54,653 nucleotides of DNA from a virus. The stretch is taken from positions 1-54,653 of IMG/VR virus record IMGVR_UViG_3300043446_003430; one strand, given 5' to 3'. The notes under the pieces were generated by a model. It had not been told where the DNA came from, made no database searches, and saw only the letters and a program-made list of their open reading frames with translations. The translations under genes were made by a program, and so were the position numbers. Positions within the stretch are counted from its first letter, which is position 1. The number at the start of each line of letters is the position of its first letter. Shown here in pieces: positions 42,017-51,383 of the stretch.

Positions 42017-44103
42017 TCTAGTGTATTCTCCCATCCGTCCATCGGACCAAAGATGCTATTTCCTACCAAAGATCGTTCTCTTTCGATTATGGACAATTGC
42101 ACAGACACATCAACAATCGTAGGAAGCTGTCTTGAATATGCGGCAACAGACAATTTTTTATCTGTCCCGTATATATACTGATAGTTGTCGTCTCTTAATG
42201 TTTCCCACTGAGCATCATCCGGTATTGTAATATTAACACTTCTTAATATACCAGGTTGATCGACATACATATCGCCAATTCTGAATTCTATCATCGGAGG
42301 ATATATAAATCCACTCTCTGCCCCAGTTGTTTCCTGCGAATCTTCATTCACATTCGTTACCGTCGCCCTACCCGTATATTTACTTGGCTTGGTGAGTCCT
42401 GCCAGATAGTTGACTCTATTCCACATAGGAATAAGTTCAAGTATGCTGTTGGCATATACTCTAAAATTAAAGCTTACTTCTCTCGAAAATCCTTTGTAAA
42501 TGAACAACTTGTCCGCTCTTCCTATATACTTAATATCTTCCCAATCTGGACTATGTTGGTCACTTATGCTTCCGAGTGTTGCCCTGAAAGGAATATACTT
42601 CTGGTTGATAAGATCATAGAAATAAAAAAAGATCAGATCTTTTGATTGTGTTGTGCTTTCGTTTATGAACAACTTGTCCTGTTCATTTTTGTCCAATACA
42701 TCCAAAATATTATACTCGTCAACTGTTCCAAACTCTTTGTCTTTTTTGCTGGCCTTTGCGAATCCTCGGTTGTCGATGTTTATGGCGTTTACCACATCAC
42801 CTTCTTCTCGCAAATATTGTAAGAATGGTCCATCAGCTATACCCGACTTTTTTACGGCAGTGCTTGTTCCTGGTATTGACTCATAATTATTTAAATTTGT
42901 TACTCCAATATCTTCATTTTGCGTGTATCTTTCAGCGGATGCTCTAAATTGAGGAGCTTGCTTTGTATCAGAAAGCAACTTCATCATTCGTTCATATTTA
43001 CTTTTTAGATTGTCTTGATCAACTTTTCCAGTGGAATTATTGTATGTAAAATCCGTATATCCTATACTGTCATTTTGTATTCGCTGAGTAGAAGTATATT
43101 CCGTGGATTTGTTTTCTGGATCTGTTCTTGATGGGTAATATTTATGAAAATTACTTGGACCAAGGTCGCCCGTTGGTCTTGTTCCTCCAGAATTTTGTCC
43201 GGTTCTTGCATAGGCATCATTGTAAAAAAGTTGAGGTTGTCTGAATTGCGGGGTCTTCATCAACCCAGCCTTATCTTCCAAAAATGCATAATAAATTCCA
43301 TTTTTTCCTGTTCCGTATTCTGGTCTATATTTCCAAGTTTCTCCAGTGCTGCCACCAAATGCACCCAGAGGGTTTGTGCTTGGTATCATTTTGCGAAGCT
43401 TATCAACCAATCCGCTGGCAAGTCTACTTAAAAATCCACCAGCGGCTTCGTTTTTTTCGCCATTTGATGCCCATATTGTTTCAAAATTTGATATAGAGTT
43501 TGCGCCGGTTTGATATCTCATCAGTCCATATCTTGCCGACCCTTTTTTATCCGCGTAGTTGGCGAATGGACCAGAAGCCGTTCCTTCTATTTTGTTTTGA
43601 GACAAACTCTTGGATTCCATACCAAACGTGCTAAGTAATGCATCTTTGAAGAAATTCAGTAATCCTCCACTTGTTTCCAGATGTCTTTGTGGATAACCAA
43701 TTGCTCCAAGAGAAGTTGGTTTTGCGGTTGCTTTCAGCAAACTTAGCGGGTTGTATATTCTGGTTTCATTGAACGGATTCTGCTGTTGTAGCAGCAGTTG
43801 CTTGCCCAAATATATTACTCCACTTTTGCTGAGTGAAAACTTCGTCATTCTTTGAACGTCTCTTATTGTAGAACCAAGTGGAAGTGCCTGAGTATCGTAT
43901 GCAGTAAGGCTTTTTGATAATCTAGAATCTGTAAGTTTTACATACACATATGGCTGGTCAAATCCAATCTGCCCACCAGCTTGATAATATGGACTATACT
44001 TGTTATATATGCTGTTTTCGTTCTTTTGGAACGCAATCACATTCTGAGAAGGCGTACTTCTTTGTATTGGTGATAATGGAGCTAGAAATGTGTTATCTGC
44101 CAT
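42013..44103 (-). CDS. Baseplate structural protein, possibly tail-tube-proximal
   Basis: A 696-aa protein between tape measure and gp53-like genes. The N-terminal ~450 residues are low in motifs and rich in Asn, Ser, Tyr and Gly. The C-terminal ~230 residues form a beta-rich domain (PFRATLGSISDQHSPDWEDI, VSFNFRVYANSILELIPMW, IYPPMIEFRIGDMYV, LPTIVDVSVQLSIIERE) resembling tail-tube or tube-initiator folds. I infer a place at the junction of baseplate and tube, but no T4 equivalent can be assigned by eye. Confidence 0.65.
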   Translation of the reverse strand: MADNTFLAPLSPIQRSTPSQNVIAFQKNENSIYNKYSPYYQAGGQIGFDQPYVYVKLTDSRLSKSLTAYDTQALPLGSTIRDVQRMTKFSLSKSGVIYLGKQLLLQQQNPFNETRIYNPLSLLKATAKPTSLGAIGYPQRHLETSGGLLNFFKDALLSTFGMESKSLSQNKIEGTASGPFANYADKKGSARYGLMRYQTGANSISNFETIWASNGEKNEAAGGFLSRLASGLVDKLRKMIPSTNPLGAFGGSTGETWKYRPEYGTGKNGIYYAFLEDKAGLMKTPQFRQPQLFYNDAYARTGQNSGGTRPTGDLGPSNFHKYYPSRTDPENKSTEYTSTQRIQNDSIGYTDFTYNNSTGKVDQDNLKSKYERMMKLLSDTKQAPQFRASAERYTQNEDIGVTNLNNYESIPGTSTAVKKSGIADGPFLQYLREEGDVVNAINIDNRGFAKASKKDKEFGTVDEYNILDVLDKNEQDKLFINESTTQSKDLIFFYFYDLINQKYIPFRATLGSISDQHSPDWEDIKYIGRADKLFIYKGFSREVSFNFRVYANSILELIPMWNRVNYLAGLTKPSKYTGRATVTNVNEDSQETTGAESGFIYPPMIEFRIGDMYVDQPGILRSVNITIPDDAQWETLRDDNYQYIYGTDKKLSVAAYSRQLPTIVDVSVQLSIIERERSLVGNSIFGPMDGWENTLE

Positions 44104-44107
44104 AAAG

Positions 44108-44115
44108 TATAAATA
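44108..44115 (-). promoter_or_regulatory. TATTTATA element before the baseplate gene
   Basis: TATTTATA on the coding strand, only 4 bases before the ATG at 44103 and directly after the tape-measure stop. This spacing is too short for a normal promoter of this gene, so its function here is doubtful. Confidence 0.3.
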
Positions 44116-47100
44116 TTAGGATGTTTGGGCTATTGCTTTTGATACTTTGATGCCGTCTACATAAACCGCAACTTTTCCTCCAACAAGCGCTTCGTGTATA
44201 GCGTCTAGTTTTTCCACAATTCCATCTCCACCACCAGTTCCACCGGCAGTTGCTCCTCCGCCGCCTCCTGTAATGTTTGATGCAGCAGTCATTGCTGCTA
44301 TTGCAGTCAATTTCAATAGACTGGTTTTCTCCAGTTCGTCGTTCATTTTGCCAATAGAAACCGTCAATACGTCTATCGATTTTGCAAATGCATCTACTTC
44401 ATTAAATTTTTGAAACGCGGATGATAACATATTAATTGCCGATGCAGTAATAAGTAAATCAGGACCAACTTTTGCCAATCTTTCCATTTTTGCAATTGGG
44501 TCTCCTCCAAGAAGATTTCCCACAAAAGAACCAAGACCTGCTCCAGCAGAGCCTGCCCCAAATGCCGCGAGTGCAGCTCCGATGGCTCCAATACCCAATG
44601 CGGTTTTGGTTAAATCAATTTCCGATAGTCTTAATATAGGATCTACGGCACCGGATATTCCTTCTCCCAGCAATTTAATTCCAAATCCTGCGGCAATTGC
44701 GGCTACTCCGAATGGTATAAGAGCCATACCTAATGCAGCTATTCCAAGCACACCAGCGCCAAAAACAACTGCTCCAGCACCTGTAGATAATAACAACCCA
44801 AGCCCAAACGCCGCTGCGGTAAACCCTACAAGTGCAAGTGCACCTATTCCAACTGCCGACCAATCAACATCTGCAAACATTTTCATAGCAAACGCAAACG
44901 GAATTATTGATGCGCCAACAAGTGCAATTCCTAATGCACCTTTCAATACATTCGTATTTCCAAAATAACTAATACCTTTTGCTACATACTTCATGAATGT
45001 GGCAATTCCTTTTCCAAGAGAAGACCCAAGTCCTCCGCCAGATTTTCCAATCTTTGATGCGCCTTCTACTGCTTTACCAGCGCTACCTAGTCCGCCGAGT
45101 CCAGGTATTTTTGAAAGACCGGTTTTCAATAGACCAAATGATCCAGACAGTGCTTTTCCGATTCCTCCAAACCCAAGTTTTCCAGCAAATAAAATACCCA
45201 GCAGTCCAACTCCGCCACCAATCATTTTAGCGGATTCCGACCATCCTTCGAAACTTTTTCCGATATCTCCAACGTATTCTCCAATTTTTTGTAATGGAAT
45301 TACCATATACTTCAACAAAGGAATTATAGTAACTTTCAATACTGCTACCATTGCTTTAAACAATGGAACCACAAAGTCAGATAAAGCGGTTATTACTGGT
45401 TCAAGAATATCGGCAAATGCTATGGAAAGAGAATCCATTATGTTTTTAAGCTTCGTCATCACACCCTGCATCTTTTGCTGTGCCAGTGCTTTTTGATTTT
45501 GGCGAATAAGATCCTTTTCGTCCTCTTCGCTTCTTTCTTTCATCTTTTTGAGTTCTTCTTCCTGCATCAGCAATTGCTGACGTTTTTCTTCGTCCGCTCC
45601 GTTCAATATTTCATCGCGTTGTTTTTCTACAGCCAACGCCTTTGAAAGATCTTTTAGTTCCATACCAGCAGCCTTAGCAAGTTGCTCGCGCTGATAAACG
45701 TTCATCTTTTCAAAATCTCCGGATTTTTTTACCGTTTCCAAAGTCGCCTTTAATGCTTCATCAGACTTTCCTTCGTATGCAAGTTGGCGGGCTTTTTGGA
45801 ATGAAATGCTCTTGCCAAGCAATGCGCTAAGTTCAAGCTCGTCGTTTATACTGGATGTAAAATCAAGAAGCTTTCTTTGCGATGCTGCAATCTTGTTGAT
45901 ATCCAGTCCAAGCGCTCTTGCCGCAATGGCTGCTTTCATCAACTTTGCTGGTGAGCCGCCGATCATGTTGATGGTGGTTTCTGATGCTTTAGCCACGTCA
46001 TCCATTACTTTAGCAAACGGTACTCCTGTTTTTTCAGAAAGAACAGAGCCAAGCTTTATGGTATCAAACGCAGCCGCCTCGGAAGACTTTCCAATACCCA
46101 TAAAATTCTCAAGAACTTGCGCAGAAACTTCTTCAGCAACCCCAAGGTTCTGTGAAAGCAGAGAAACATTCATCATCGCGTCCTTGCTGATTAGTGATGC
46201 TCTACCAAAAACATTAGCAAGTGCCGCAGCAGATTTATATGCTTGCTCTATGGACACGCCCATATCAGCAAATTGAACATTTATTTCTTCGGCATACTTT
46301 CTGATATGCGCCATTTGCCCAACAGTAAATCCGGTGGTTCTTCTAAAATCTTCAGCCGCTTTATCAAGCGCCACAAAACGTTCATATGCCATCTGAATCA
46401 ATTTCAGAAGATTTAGTTGAGCTTGTAGTTTGTTTATTTTTCCAAGCAATTTTGCTCTTTCTTCGTGTAAGTTATTTAATCTATATTCTCGTTTTTTAGT
46501 ATCTTCTTGAAGTGCCGTGCGTTGAGCCACCATTTGTCCAAGCCGTTCTTCGATTCCCATTCTATCTTTTTGCGTTTTTTTGAGGTCTTCTTCTAAATTT
46601 GCACTTACTCCTTCCAATTCCAGTCTTCGTTTTTTCGCAGCATTAAAGTTATCAGCAAAAAGTTCTGCTTTTCTTACCGAGTCCTCATATGCATCTTGCT
46701 GTTTAATCAAACGTTTTCCTACCGACTCTCTTTCCTGTAACAAAGCATTTTGGGTTTTTTCGGATTCTGTATTTTTCTTGGATAAAAGTGCTGCTTGTAT
46801 TTTGGCTTTATGAATTCGTTCTTCTATTATGGCTCTTTCATGGTAGTCACTTGTAGATTGAAGCTCCGCTGCCAAATCGGTCTGCAATCTTGCATTTTCC
46901 GCAATTTGTAATCCTAGCTGAAATCTTTCGTTTGCATTTTTTAATATGTCGTCGTCTATTCTTTTAAGTGTGTATTTTGTTTTTAATATGTGTTGCTCCA
47001 ACACTTCTTGTTTTTTTAATTCTGAATTTAACGCGCTCTCAATTTCTTTCTCTTGCCGAACCATGTCGGCTATTTCTGCTTTAATTTCACTTATCTGGGC

Positions 47101-47421
47101 TGTCAGGCTCAGTTCTTGACGAGCAAGTTGTGCAATTTCTTTTTCGTCTTCCGCAATTTGCGCAGTGAGTGCGCTTATTTGCGCATTGTTTGATTCAATT
47201 TGTCGAGTGTGTAATAGTATTTCAGCGTCGATTCCTCTCAATTTTTGTTGCTCTTTATTTAATTTATCATATGTTTCGCCATATGCTCTATTGAGTTTTT
47301 TGGCTAAATCAAAAGTATCTTCCAGCGTCTGGTAAAAGTCGCGTGCAATTTTATTAGATTCGTCCATCGAATCACGAATCTTTAAAAATTGTTCAACGTC
47401 TTCTTTTTTGATGTCTGCCAT
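44116..47421 (-). CDS. Tail tape measure protein
   Basis: The longest gene in the tail region, 1101 aa. Residues ~1-350 are almost continuous coiled coil (KLNRAYGETYDKLNKEQQKL; many Glu/Lys/Leu heptads). Residues ~360-600 resemble the globular part of tape measure proteins (QMAHIRKYAEEINVQFADMG, KTGVPFAKVMDDVAKASE). Residues ~700-1010 hold several hydrophobic Gly/Ala-rich segments, as expected for a protein ejected into the host membrane. It lies just after the two gp26/51-like genes. By the usual 1.5 angstrom per residue rule it would set a tail of about 165 nm. Confidence 0.85.
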   Translation of the reverse strand: MADIKKEDVEQFLKIRDSMDESNKIARDFYQTLEDTFDLAKKLNRAYGETYDKLNKEQQKLRGIDAEILLHTRQIESNNAQISALTAQIAEDEKEIAQLARQELSLTAQISEIKAEIADMVRQEKEIESALNSELKKQEVLEQHILKTKYTLKRIDDDILKNANERFQLGLQIAENARLQTDLAAELQSTSDYHERAIIEERIHKAKIQAALLSKKNTESEKTQNALLQERESVGKRLIKQQDAYEDSVRKAELFADNFNAAKKRRLELEGVSANLEEDLKKTQKDRMGIEERLGQMVAQRTALQEDTKKREYRLNNLHEERAKLLGKINKLQAQLNLLKLIQMAYERFVALDKAAEDFRRTTGFTVGQMAHIRKYAEEINVQFADMGVSIEQAYKSAAALANVFGRASLISKDAMMNVSLLSQNLGVAEEVSAQVLENFMGIGKSSEAAAFDTIKLGSVLSEKTGVPFAKVMDDVAKASETTINMIGGSPAKLMKAAIAARALGLDINKIAASQRKLLDFTSSINDELELSALLGKSISFQKARQLAYEGKSDEALKATLETVKKSGDFEKMNVYQREQLAKAAGMELKDLSKALAVEKQRDEILNGADEEKRQQLLMQEEELKKMKERSEEDEKDLIRQNQKALAQQKMQGVMTKLKNIMDSLSIAFADILEPVITALSDFVVPLFKAMVAVLKVTIIPLLKYMVIPLQKIGEYVGDIGKSFEGWSESAKMIGGGVGLLGILFAGKLGFGGIGKALSGSFGLLKTGLSKIPGLGGLGSAGKAVEGASKIGKSGGGLGSSLGKGIATFMKYVAKGISYFGNTNVLKGALGIALVGASIIPFAFAMKMFADVDWSAVGIGALALVGFTAAAFGLGLLLSTGAGAVVFGAGVLGIAALGMALIPFGVAAIAAGFGIKLLGEGISGAVDPILRLSEIDLTKTALGIGAIGAALAAFGAGSAGAGLGSFVGNLLGGDPIAKMERLAKVGPDLLITASAINMLSSAFQKFNEVDAFAKSIDVLTVSIGKMNDELEKTSLLKLTAIAAMTAASNITGGGGGATAGGTGGGDGIVEKLDAIHEALVGGKVAVYVDGIKVSKAIAQTS

Positions 47422-47435
47422 ATATCAGGTTATAT

Positions 47436-47443
47436 TATAAATA
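47436..47443 (-). promoter_or_regulatory. TATTTATA element before the tape measure gene
   Basis: TATTTATA on the coding strand, 14 bases before the ATG at 47421. Confidence 0.4.
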
Positions 47444-47453
47444 TATCCGGAAC

Positions 47454-48368
47454 TCATCTTTTTACCGTTGGCGGACGAGCAATCTTGGATGGTCCATTAC
47501 CCTTGGAAGCCGCTTCATTCGCCTCTTTTTCCGCCTTTTTAGCATCAACAAGCTTTTTTATATAAAAACTGCGTAAATTTGTCGGCATATTATAAACTCC
47601 CTGTTGTGTAAAAGCACCATTGCTATAATAACAAAGGTCGAATATTTCAGAATGTATGGCTAGTTTGCTCTCTGGTCCTATTCCGAATATCTCCGTATTT
47701 ATCTCCATCTTGGACTTTTTGACTGCCTTGCAGGATGGACAATTGGTTTGCATACCTGTTTGATAACCGGGTGTGTTCTTGTCAAAAAATGCCCTGAATG
47801 CGCCACTGTCGCTGGCTGGTAGTATATCGTCGTAAAAATTTTCTATGTCGTCCACGCCTTCTATAGACAATGTTATGACCTTGGCGAATGTCAGCCAGCC
47901 ATATTCTTCGTAAATATTATACTCTTTTACAGTAGGAAGTTTATAAGATATGGTTTTGTTGGCTTTGGTAAACTTGTATTCAAGCTTATTTAAGCCACGG
48001 GTATATCTTGAAAAATCAAATGGCTTGGATCGAAAGCCAAATGACATATCGAATTCAAAGTCGGCTTCACAATCGTCGCAGCGAGCCTTAAGTTTTGCTC
48101 CAGCCCCATAATTTGCTATTCTAAGATTAAGAAGTATAGATTCTCTATCACAGTTTAACAAATTTTCATAGTCCAACTCGCCATCCACTATACTGGTTAA
48201 AAACTCCTTATCAACGAGCTTGCGCTTGATAAGATTTACGTTACCCAACAATTCTTCATGTTGAGCGGTGATAGGGAATATTCTTATTTTACCGGACGAT
48301 AATGGATGCTCTACAGGATAAAAATATCCTTCCGACGCAAGGTCAATTATCTCTGATTGCAACTTCAC
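47454..48368 (-). CDS. gp26/gp51-like baseplate hub protein, copy 2
   Basis: A 304-aa protein of the T4 baseplate hub assembly type, paralogous to the gene just upstream. Shared features are the opening YFYPVEHPLSSGKIRIFPIT, an acidic LNCDRESILLNLRIANYGAG segment, and two Cys pairs, C97-x2-C100 and C210-x2-C213, that could bind zinc. The C-terminus is extended and basic (KKLVDAKKAEKEANEAASKG). The start is GTG, overlapping the upstream stop as GTGA; this is the one non-ATG start I confirmed. In T4, gp26 and gp51 act in hub assembly. Confidence 0.75.
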   Translation of the reverse strand: MKLQSEIIDLASEGYFYPVEHPLSSGKIRIFPITAQHEELLGNVNLIKRKLVDKEFLTSIVDGELDYENLLNCDRESILLNLRIANYGAGAKLKARCDDCEADFEFDMSFGFRSKPFDFSRYTRGLNKLEYKFTKANKTISYKLPTVKEYNIYEEYGWLTFAKVITLSIEGVDDIENFYDDILPASDSGAFRAFFDKNTPGYQTGMQTNCPSCKAVKKSKMEINTEIFGIGPESKLAIHSEIFDLCYYSNGAFTQQGVYNMPTNLRSFYIKKLVDAKKAEKEANEAASKGNGPSKIARPPTVKR

Positions 48369-49201
48369 ACATCTCTGTCAGATAGATTTGGCCAGAAGAA
48401 GTTTGCTCCAAGAGGAATGCTCATCTTGACTTGATGACCGCACTTTGGACAGTTAAAATCAAACGTCATATCAAGGTCTGGAGTCACTTCTCTTACGTGT
48501 TTTCTGAATGCAAGACTATCTTTTGCCGTCATCTGATTATCAACATAGTTCTTGATCTTTGCACGGTCTGTTTCTCCGTCAATGGATTTGATCGTGTATT
48601 TGAGTCTTGTTGTGACTTCGGGCGCAGATGCGTTTGTTCCGAGTTTTGCCAACGCTTTTAATTCTTGTTCTATATCGTTCTCGTCCTTGTGAGTAAGCAA
48701 GCTCCAAACCACAGTCTTCTTTGAGTTTGGTAGAGTAAAACTAAACTTGTTTTCGCCCTTGGTATAGTTTTCAAAAGCAAATTCTTTGGGCTTGATATTT
48801 GAAAGATCAATTTCTGTCATCGATTCTTCGCCGCATTCCGGACACTTGATCTTTGTGGAATAATCTTCACCATACGCATTCTTTCTTGATTCAACAAACA
48901 GCGCGTTTTTATCCCCGATCAATACGTCATTCAAAGTTACATTAGGGGTAGCAATAAGCGCCTTTAAAAATTCATCAAGAACAATACCTTTTTTTAAAAG
49001 GTTGCTATTACTTAGAATATCTTCGTGTTTGGCAGTAACGTGATATAGTTCAATAGTTCCGCCAGACAGTGGATTGCTTGTTGGATAAAAATGCCCTCTC
49101 GATGGCAATTTGACGCTAATAGTAGGAACAGACTGCTTAACTGGTTCGGCGCTTGAGATATTGACCGTCGCCTGCTTAGTAATTGATATTGTATTATCCA
49201 T
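48365..49201 (-). CDS. gp26/gp51-like baseplate hub protein, copy 1
   Basis: This 278-aa protein matches the T4 baseplate hub family pattern: KLPSRGHFYPTSNPLSGG, LYHVTAKHEDILSN, LLKKGIVLDEFL and LIGDKNALFVESRKNAYG. It has two zinc-ribbon pairs, C120-P-E-C123 and C251-P-K-C254. Both T4 gp26 and gp51 relate to this fold. The paralog encoded immediately downstream shares the order of these blocks, so the pair probably arose by tandem duplication. They precede the tape measure gene, where tail assembly chaperones usually lie. Confidence 0.8.
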   Translation of the reverse strand: MDNTISITKQATVNISSAEPVKQSVPTISVKLPSRGHFYPTSNPLSGGTIELYHVTAKHEDILSNSNLLKKGIVLDEFLKALIATPNVTLNDVLIGDKNALFVESRKNAYGEDYSTKIKCPECGEESMTEIDLSNIKPKEFAFENYTKGENKFSFTLPNSKKTVVWSLLTHKDENDIEQELKALAKLGTNASAPEVTTRLKYTIKSIDGETDRAKIKNYVDNQMTAKDSLAFRKHVREVTPDLDMTFDFNCPKCGHQVKMSIPLGANFFWPNLSDRDV

Positions 49202-49284
49202 ATTTAATATAACGTTTGTTTATCATATATATGAACTACAAAAAGTTTTTCATATATATAAAAAGATATAACCTTTATTATATC

Positions 49285-50250
49285 TTACTTCTCTGTTTCT
49301 TTGGCTTTCTTTTTGCCTTTAAAGAGAACTTGAGCAATACCCATCAATACTATGGCACCACCTGCCGTTGCGCCTATAGCCCACATAGGAATGCTTGTAG
49401 CCATATACGCAAGACCAAGGAAGGTAACGCCGGATAGTATCATACTGAAGCTCTTGAGCAATACGCCCAATACAAGGAATAGTATACCCAGTCCTCCAAG
49501 TATTCTTACGGTCCATACCATAAGTTCGCGTTGTTGCGCCTCTTTTAGCAGACGAACTTGGTCGGCTGCTTCAGCACGTACTCTTTCAACTTCAGCTTTC
49601 TTTTCCGCTTCAACTTTTTCAATAGCAATGCGATTTGCTTCCTTCATCGCCGCTTTTTCTTTTTCCTTCTGCTGAATCAATTGATCTGCTTCATCAAGTG
49701 CTGCCTTTTGATTTACAGCAAGATCGATGGTTGCTTTGTATTTGATATACAATTGATCAACCGTCTTTGATCGCTCGTCCTCGATTTCCTTTTGTATTTC
49801 TGCCTTTTCTGCGTCAGTCAGTTTGTCTGTGCGCATCATTATTTCTTTTGAACGCAAGTGAGCAATGGTTGTATTGATGTCAGTCTTTTTGTTTTTCTGA
49901 GTAACGTGATATACACCATAGTTGAGTTCAGCAATCTTATCGAAATTGTCTTGGTCTTTCTTCTTTAGGTCGTCGTATGCCTTCATGGTTTCTGCCTTGA
50001 GTTTAGCATACTCATCTTCCATCTTCTTTTTGTCTTCAGCAGCTTTGGCTTCTACCGCAGCTGCTTTTTCCATAGCCTCTTTTGCTGCTTGGGCTGCGAC
50101 TACTGCCGCCACATTGACTTCCGGTTCTTTTACTGGTTCTGTTTTTGCCGCTTCCTTTTTGCCAAAGCTTGGAAGACTTGGCATCTTTGGAACCATTCCG
50201 CATCCAGACAACAATAAAACCGTTAATGTCAATGTGATGAATTTTTTCAT
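49285..50250 (-). CDS. Lipoprotein with coiled coil and C-terminal membrane spans (unimolecular-spanin-like)
   Basis: A 321-aa protein. Residues 1-17 are a lipoprotein signal with lipobox LSGC (Cys17); the residue after Cys is Gly, not Asp, favouring the outer membrane. Residues ~35-240 are mostly Ala/Glu/Lys coiled coil. Residues ~243-310 contain about three hydrophobic segments (ILGGLGILFLVLGVLL, MILSGVTFLGLAYM, AIGATAGGAIVLMGIA) followed by a basic tail. A lipid anchor at one end and membrane spans at the other fit a unimolecular spanin, though known ones have a single C-terminal span. The gene sits with tagged internal-head genes, so a virion role in DNA entry is also possible. Confidence 0.6.
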   Translation of the reverse strand: MKKFITLTLTVLLLSGCGMVPKMPSLPSFGKKEAAKTEPVKEPEVNVAAVVAAQAAKEAMEKAAAVEAKAAEDKKKMEDEYAKLKAETMKAYDDLKKKDQDNFDKIAELNYGVYHVTQKNKKTDINTTIAHLRSKEIMMRTDKLTDAEKAEIQKEIEDERSKTVDQLYIKYKATIDLAVNQKAALDEADQLIQQKEKEKAAMKEANRIAIEKVEAEKKAEVERVRAEAADQVRLLKEAQQRELMVWTVRILGGLGILFLVLGVLLKSFSMILSGVTFLGLAYMATSIPMWAIGATAGGAIVLMGIAQVLFKGKKKAKETEK

Positions 50251-50254
50251 ATGC

Positions 50255-51046
50255 TTATTTCAGACCTTTCTTTTTCATCAGATATGCTCTGAGTTTGTTG
50301 ATTTTTGCAATTTTTGCTGCTTTTTCTGAAGCGGCGAGCCTTGCCATATCAGGTTCACCGGAATCTGTATCGGAACTGGTGTCCGATTTGGCTTTTTGAA
50401 TAGCGTTTTGAATCACTGTGGCATCTAGGCTCATTGGTGTTTCTTCGCTGTTCTTTTCAGCAACTGCATCTGCCACTTCTTGTTCGGTGGCATTTGGGTT
50501 GTATTTGATAAAATCTTCAACGGCATCTTCTGTTCTAGCAATCTCGGCTTGAGATGCTGGACCGGTTGATACAGCAGGTGTTGCTTTTGGACGACCAAGG
50601 TTTGGATTTTCACCCTTCTTGACATATGGTCCTTTTGGAGCTTCTGTTGGTGTGCCGTCTGGAATGGTCTTGTGTCCCTTGACGACCCAGCCTGTTGGAG
50701 AACTTGGATCTTCCACCTTGAACTTGCTACCAACAGCACCCTTTACACGAGCCATCTCATCAATCTCTTCACGAATCATTTGAAGAATTTCTTCTTTGAT
50801 ACTTCCAACCTTTTGTGGATTGGCTGGCTTCTTTACCACAGGAAGCTTCTCACCTTCTTCTTTTTCCTTTGGCTCGGAAGTTGGAGTCAACGACTTTGAA
50901 TCAGCAACCTTCTCGGTATGTTCAGTTGATTCCTTGGATTTCTTGAATCCAGACAATCCTTTGGTTTCATCAAGTTGCCCTTGTTTTACGGCAGCAACTT
51001 CTTCTGCAATTACTTTCAACAACGCTTTTAGTTCTGATTTTTTCAT
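50255..51046 (-). CDS. Tagged internal protein, 263 aa
   Basis: Starts with MKKSELKALLKVIAEEV, the shared N-terminal helix, with I13-A-E15 as a possible (I/L)xE cleavage site. A related segment recurs internally near 83-97 (IKEEILQMIREEIDEMA), also with I-R-E. Most of the protein is charged, Pro/Thr/Ser-rich and probably disordered. SPTGWVVKGHKTIPDGTPTEAP near 115-138 looks like a short module. The C-terminus is basic (LRAYLMKKKGLK). I infer a packaged internal head protein, from the tag and neighbours. Confidence 0.7.
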   Translation of the reverse strand: MKKSELKALLKVIAEEVAAVKQGQLDETKGLSGFKKSKESTEHTEKVADSKSLTPTSEPKEKEEGEKLPVVKKPANPQKVGSIKEEILQMIREEIDEMARVKGAVGSKFKVEDPSSPTGWVVKGHKTIPDGTPTEAPKGPYVKKGENPNLGRPKATPAVSTGPASQAEIARTEDAVEDFIKYNPNATEQEVADAVAEKNSEETPMSLDATVIQNAIQKAKSDTSSDTDSGEPDMARLAASEKAAKIAKINKLRAYLMKKKGLK

Positions 51047-51068
51047 AATAGTATATTTTAAAGTTTTA

Positions 51069-51380
51069 TTATTTTCCAGTGAATGGATTTACACGTTTCA
51101 TTCCGCCTTCTATCCAGTTCTTGATGTCTTCCATATTCTTCTTGTTCAGTCTGTCGTATGGATTTACACCCGGTATTGTCACCCAATGAATTTTTCCGTC
51201 CGGACCTTTTACATAATATTCTGTTTTGACATTATCTTCTTCTCTGTCCTCTTCCCACCATAAGTTATATGACCCTTTGGATGTTTCTATGGTGGCTATG
51301 TGATTATCAACTTCAGGATTGTTGGTATACATCTCCTGTATGACTTCCCTGATAAGCTGTTTAAGTTCGGACTTTTTCAT
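51069..51380 (-). CDS. Tagged internal protein, 103 aa
   Basis: The N-terminus MKKSELKQLIREVIQEM is nearly identical to that of the 134-aa and 263-aa proteins nearby; I10-R-E12 and I14-Q-E16 are candidate cleavage sites. The rest is a small domain rich in Trp/Tyr and acid (YNLWWEEDREEDN, YYVKGPDGKIHWVTIPG). Function unknown; packaging in the head is inferred from the tag. Confidence 0.7.
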   Translation of the reverse strand: MKKSELKQLIREVIQEMYTNNPEVDNHIATIETSKGSYNLWWEEDREEDNVKTEYYVKGPDGKIHWVTIPGVNPYDRLNKKNMEDIKNWIEGGMKRVNPFTGK

Positions 51381-51383
51381 ATA

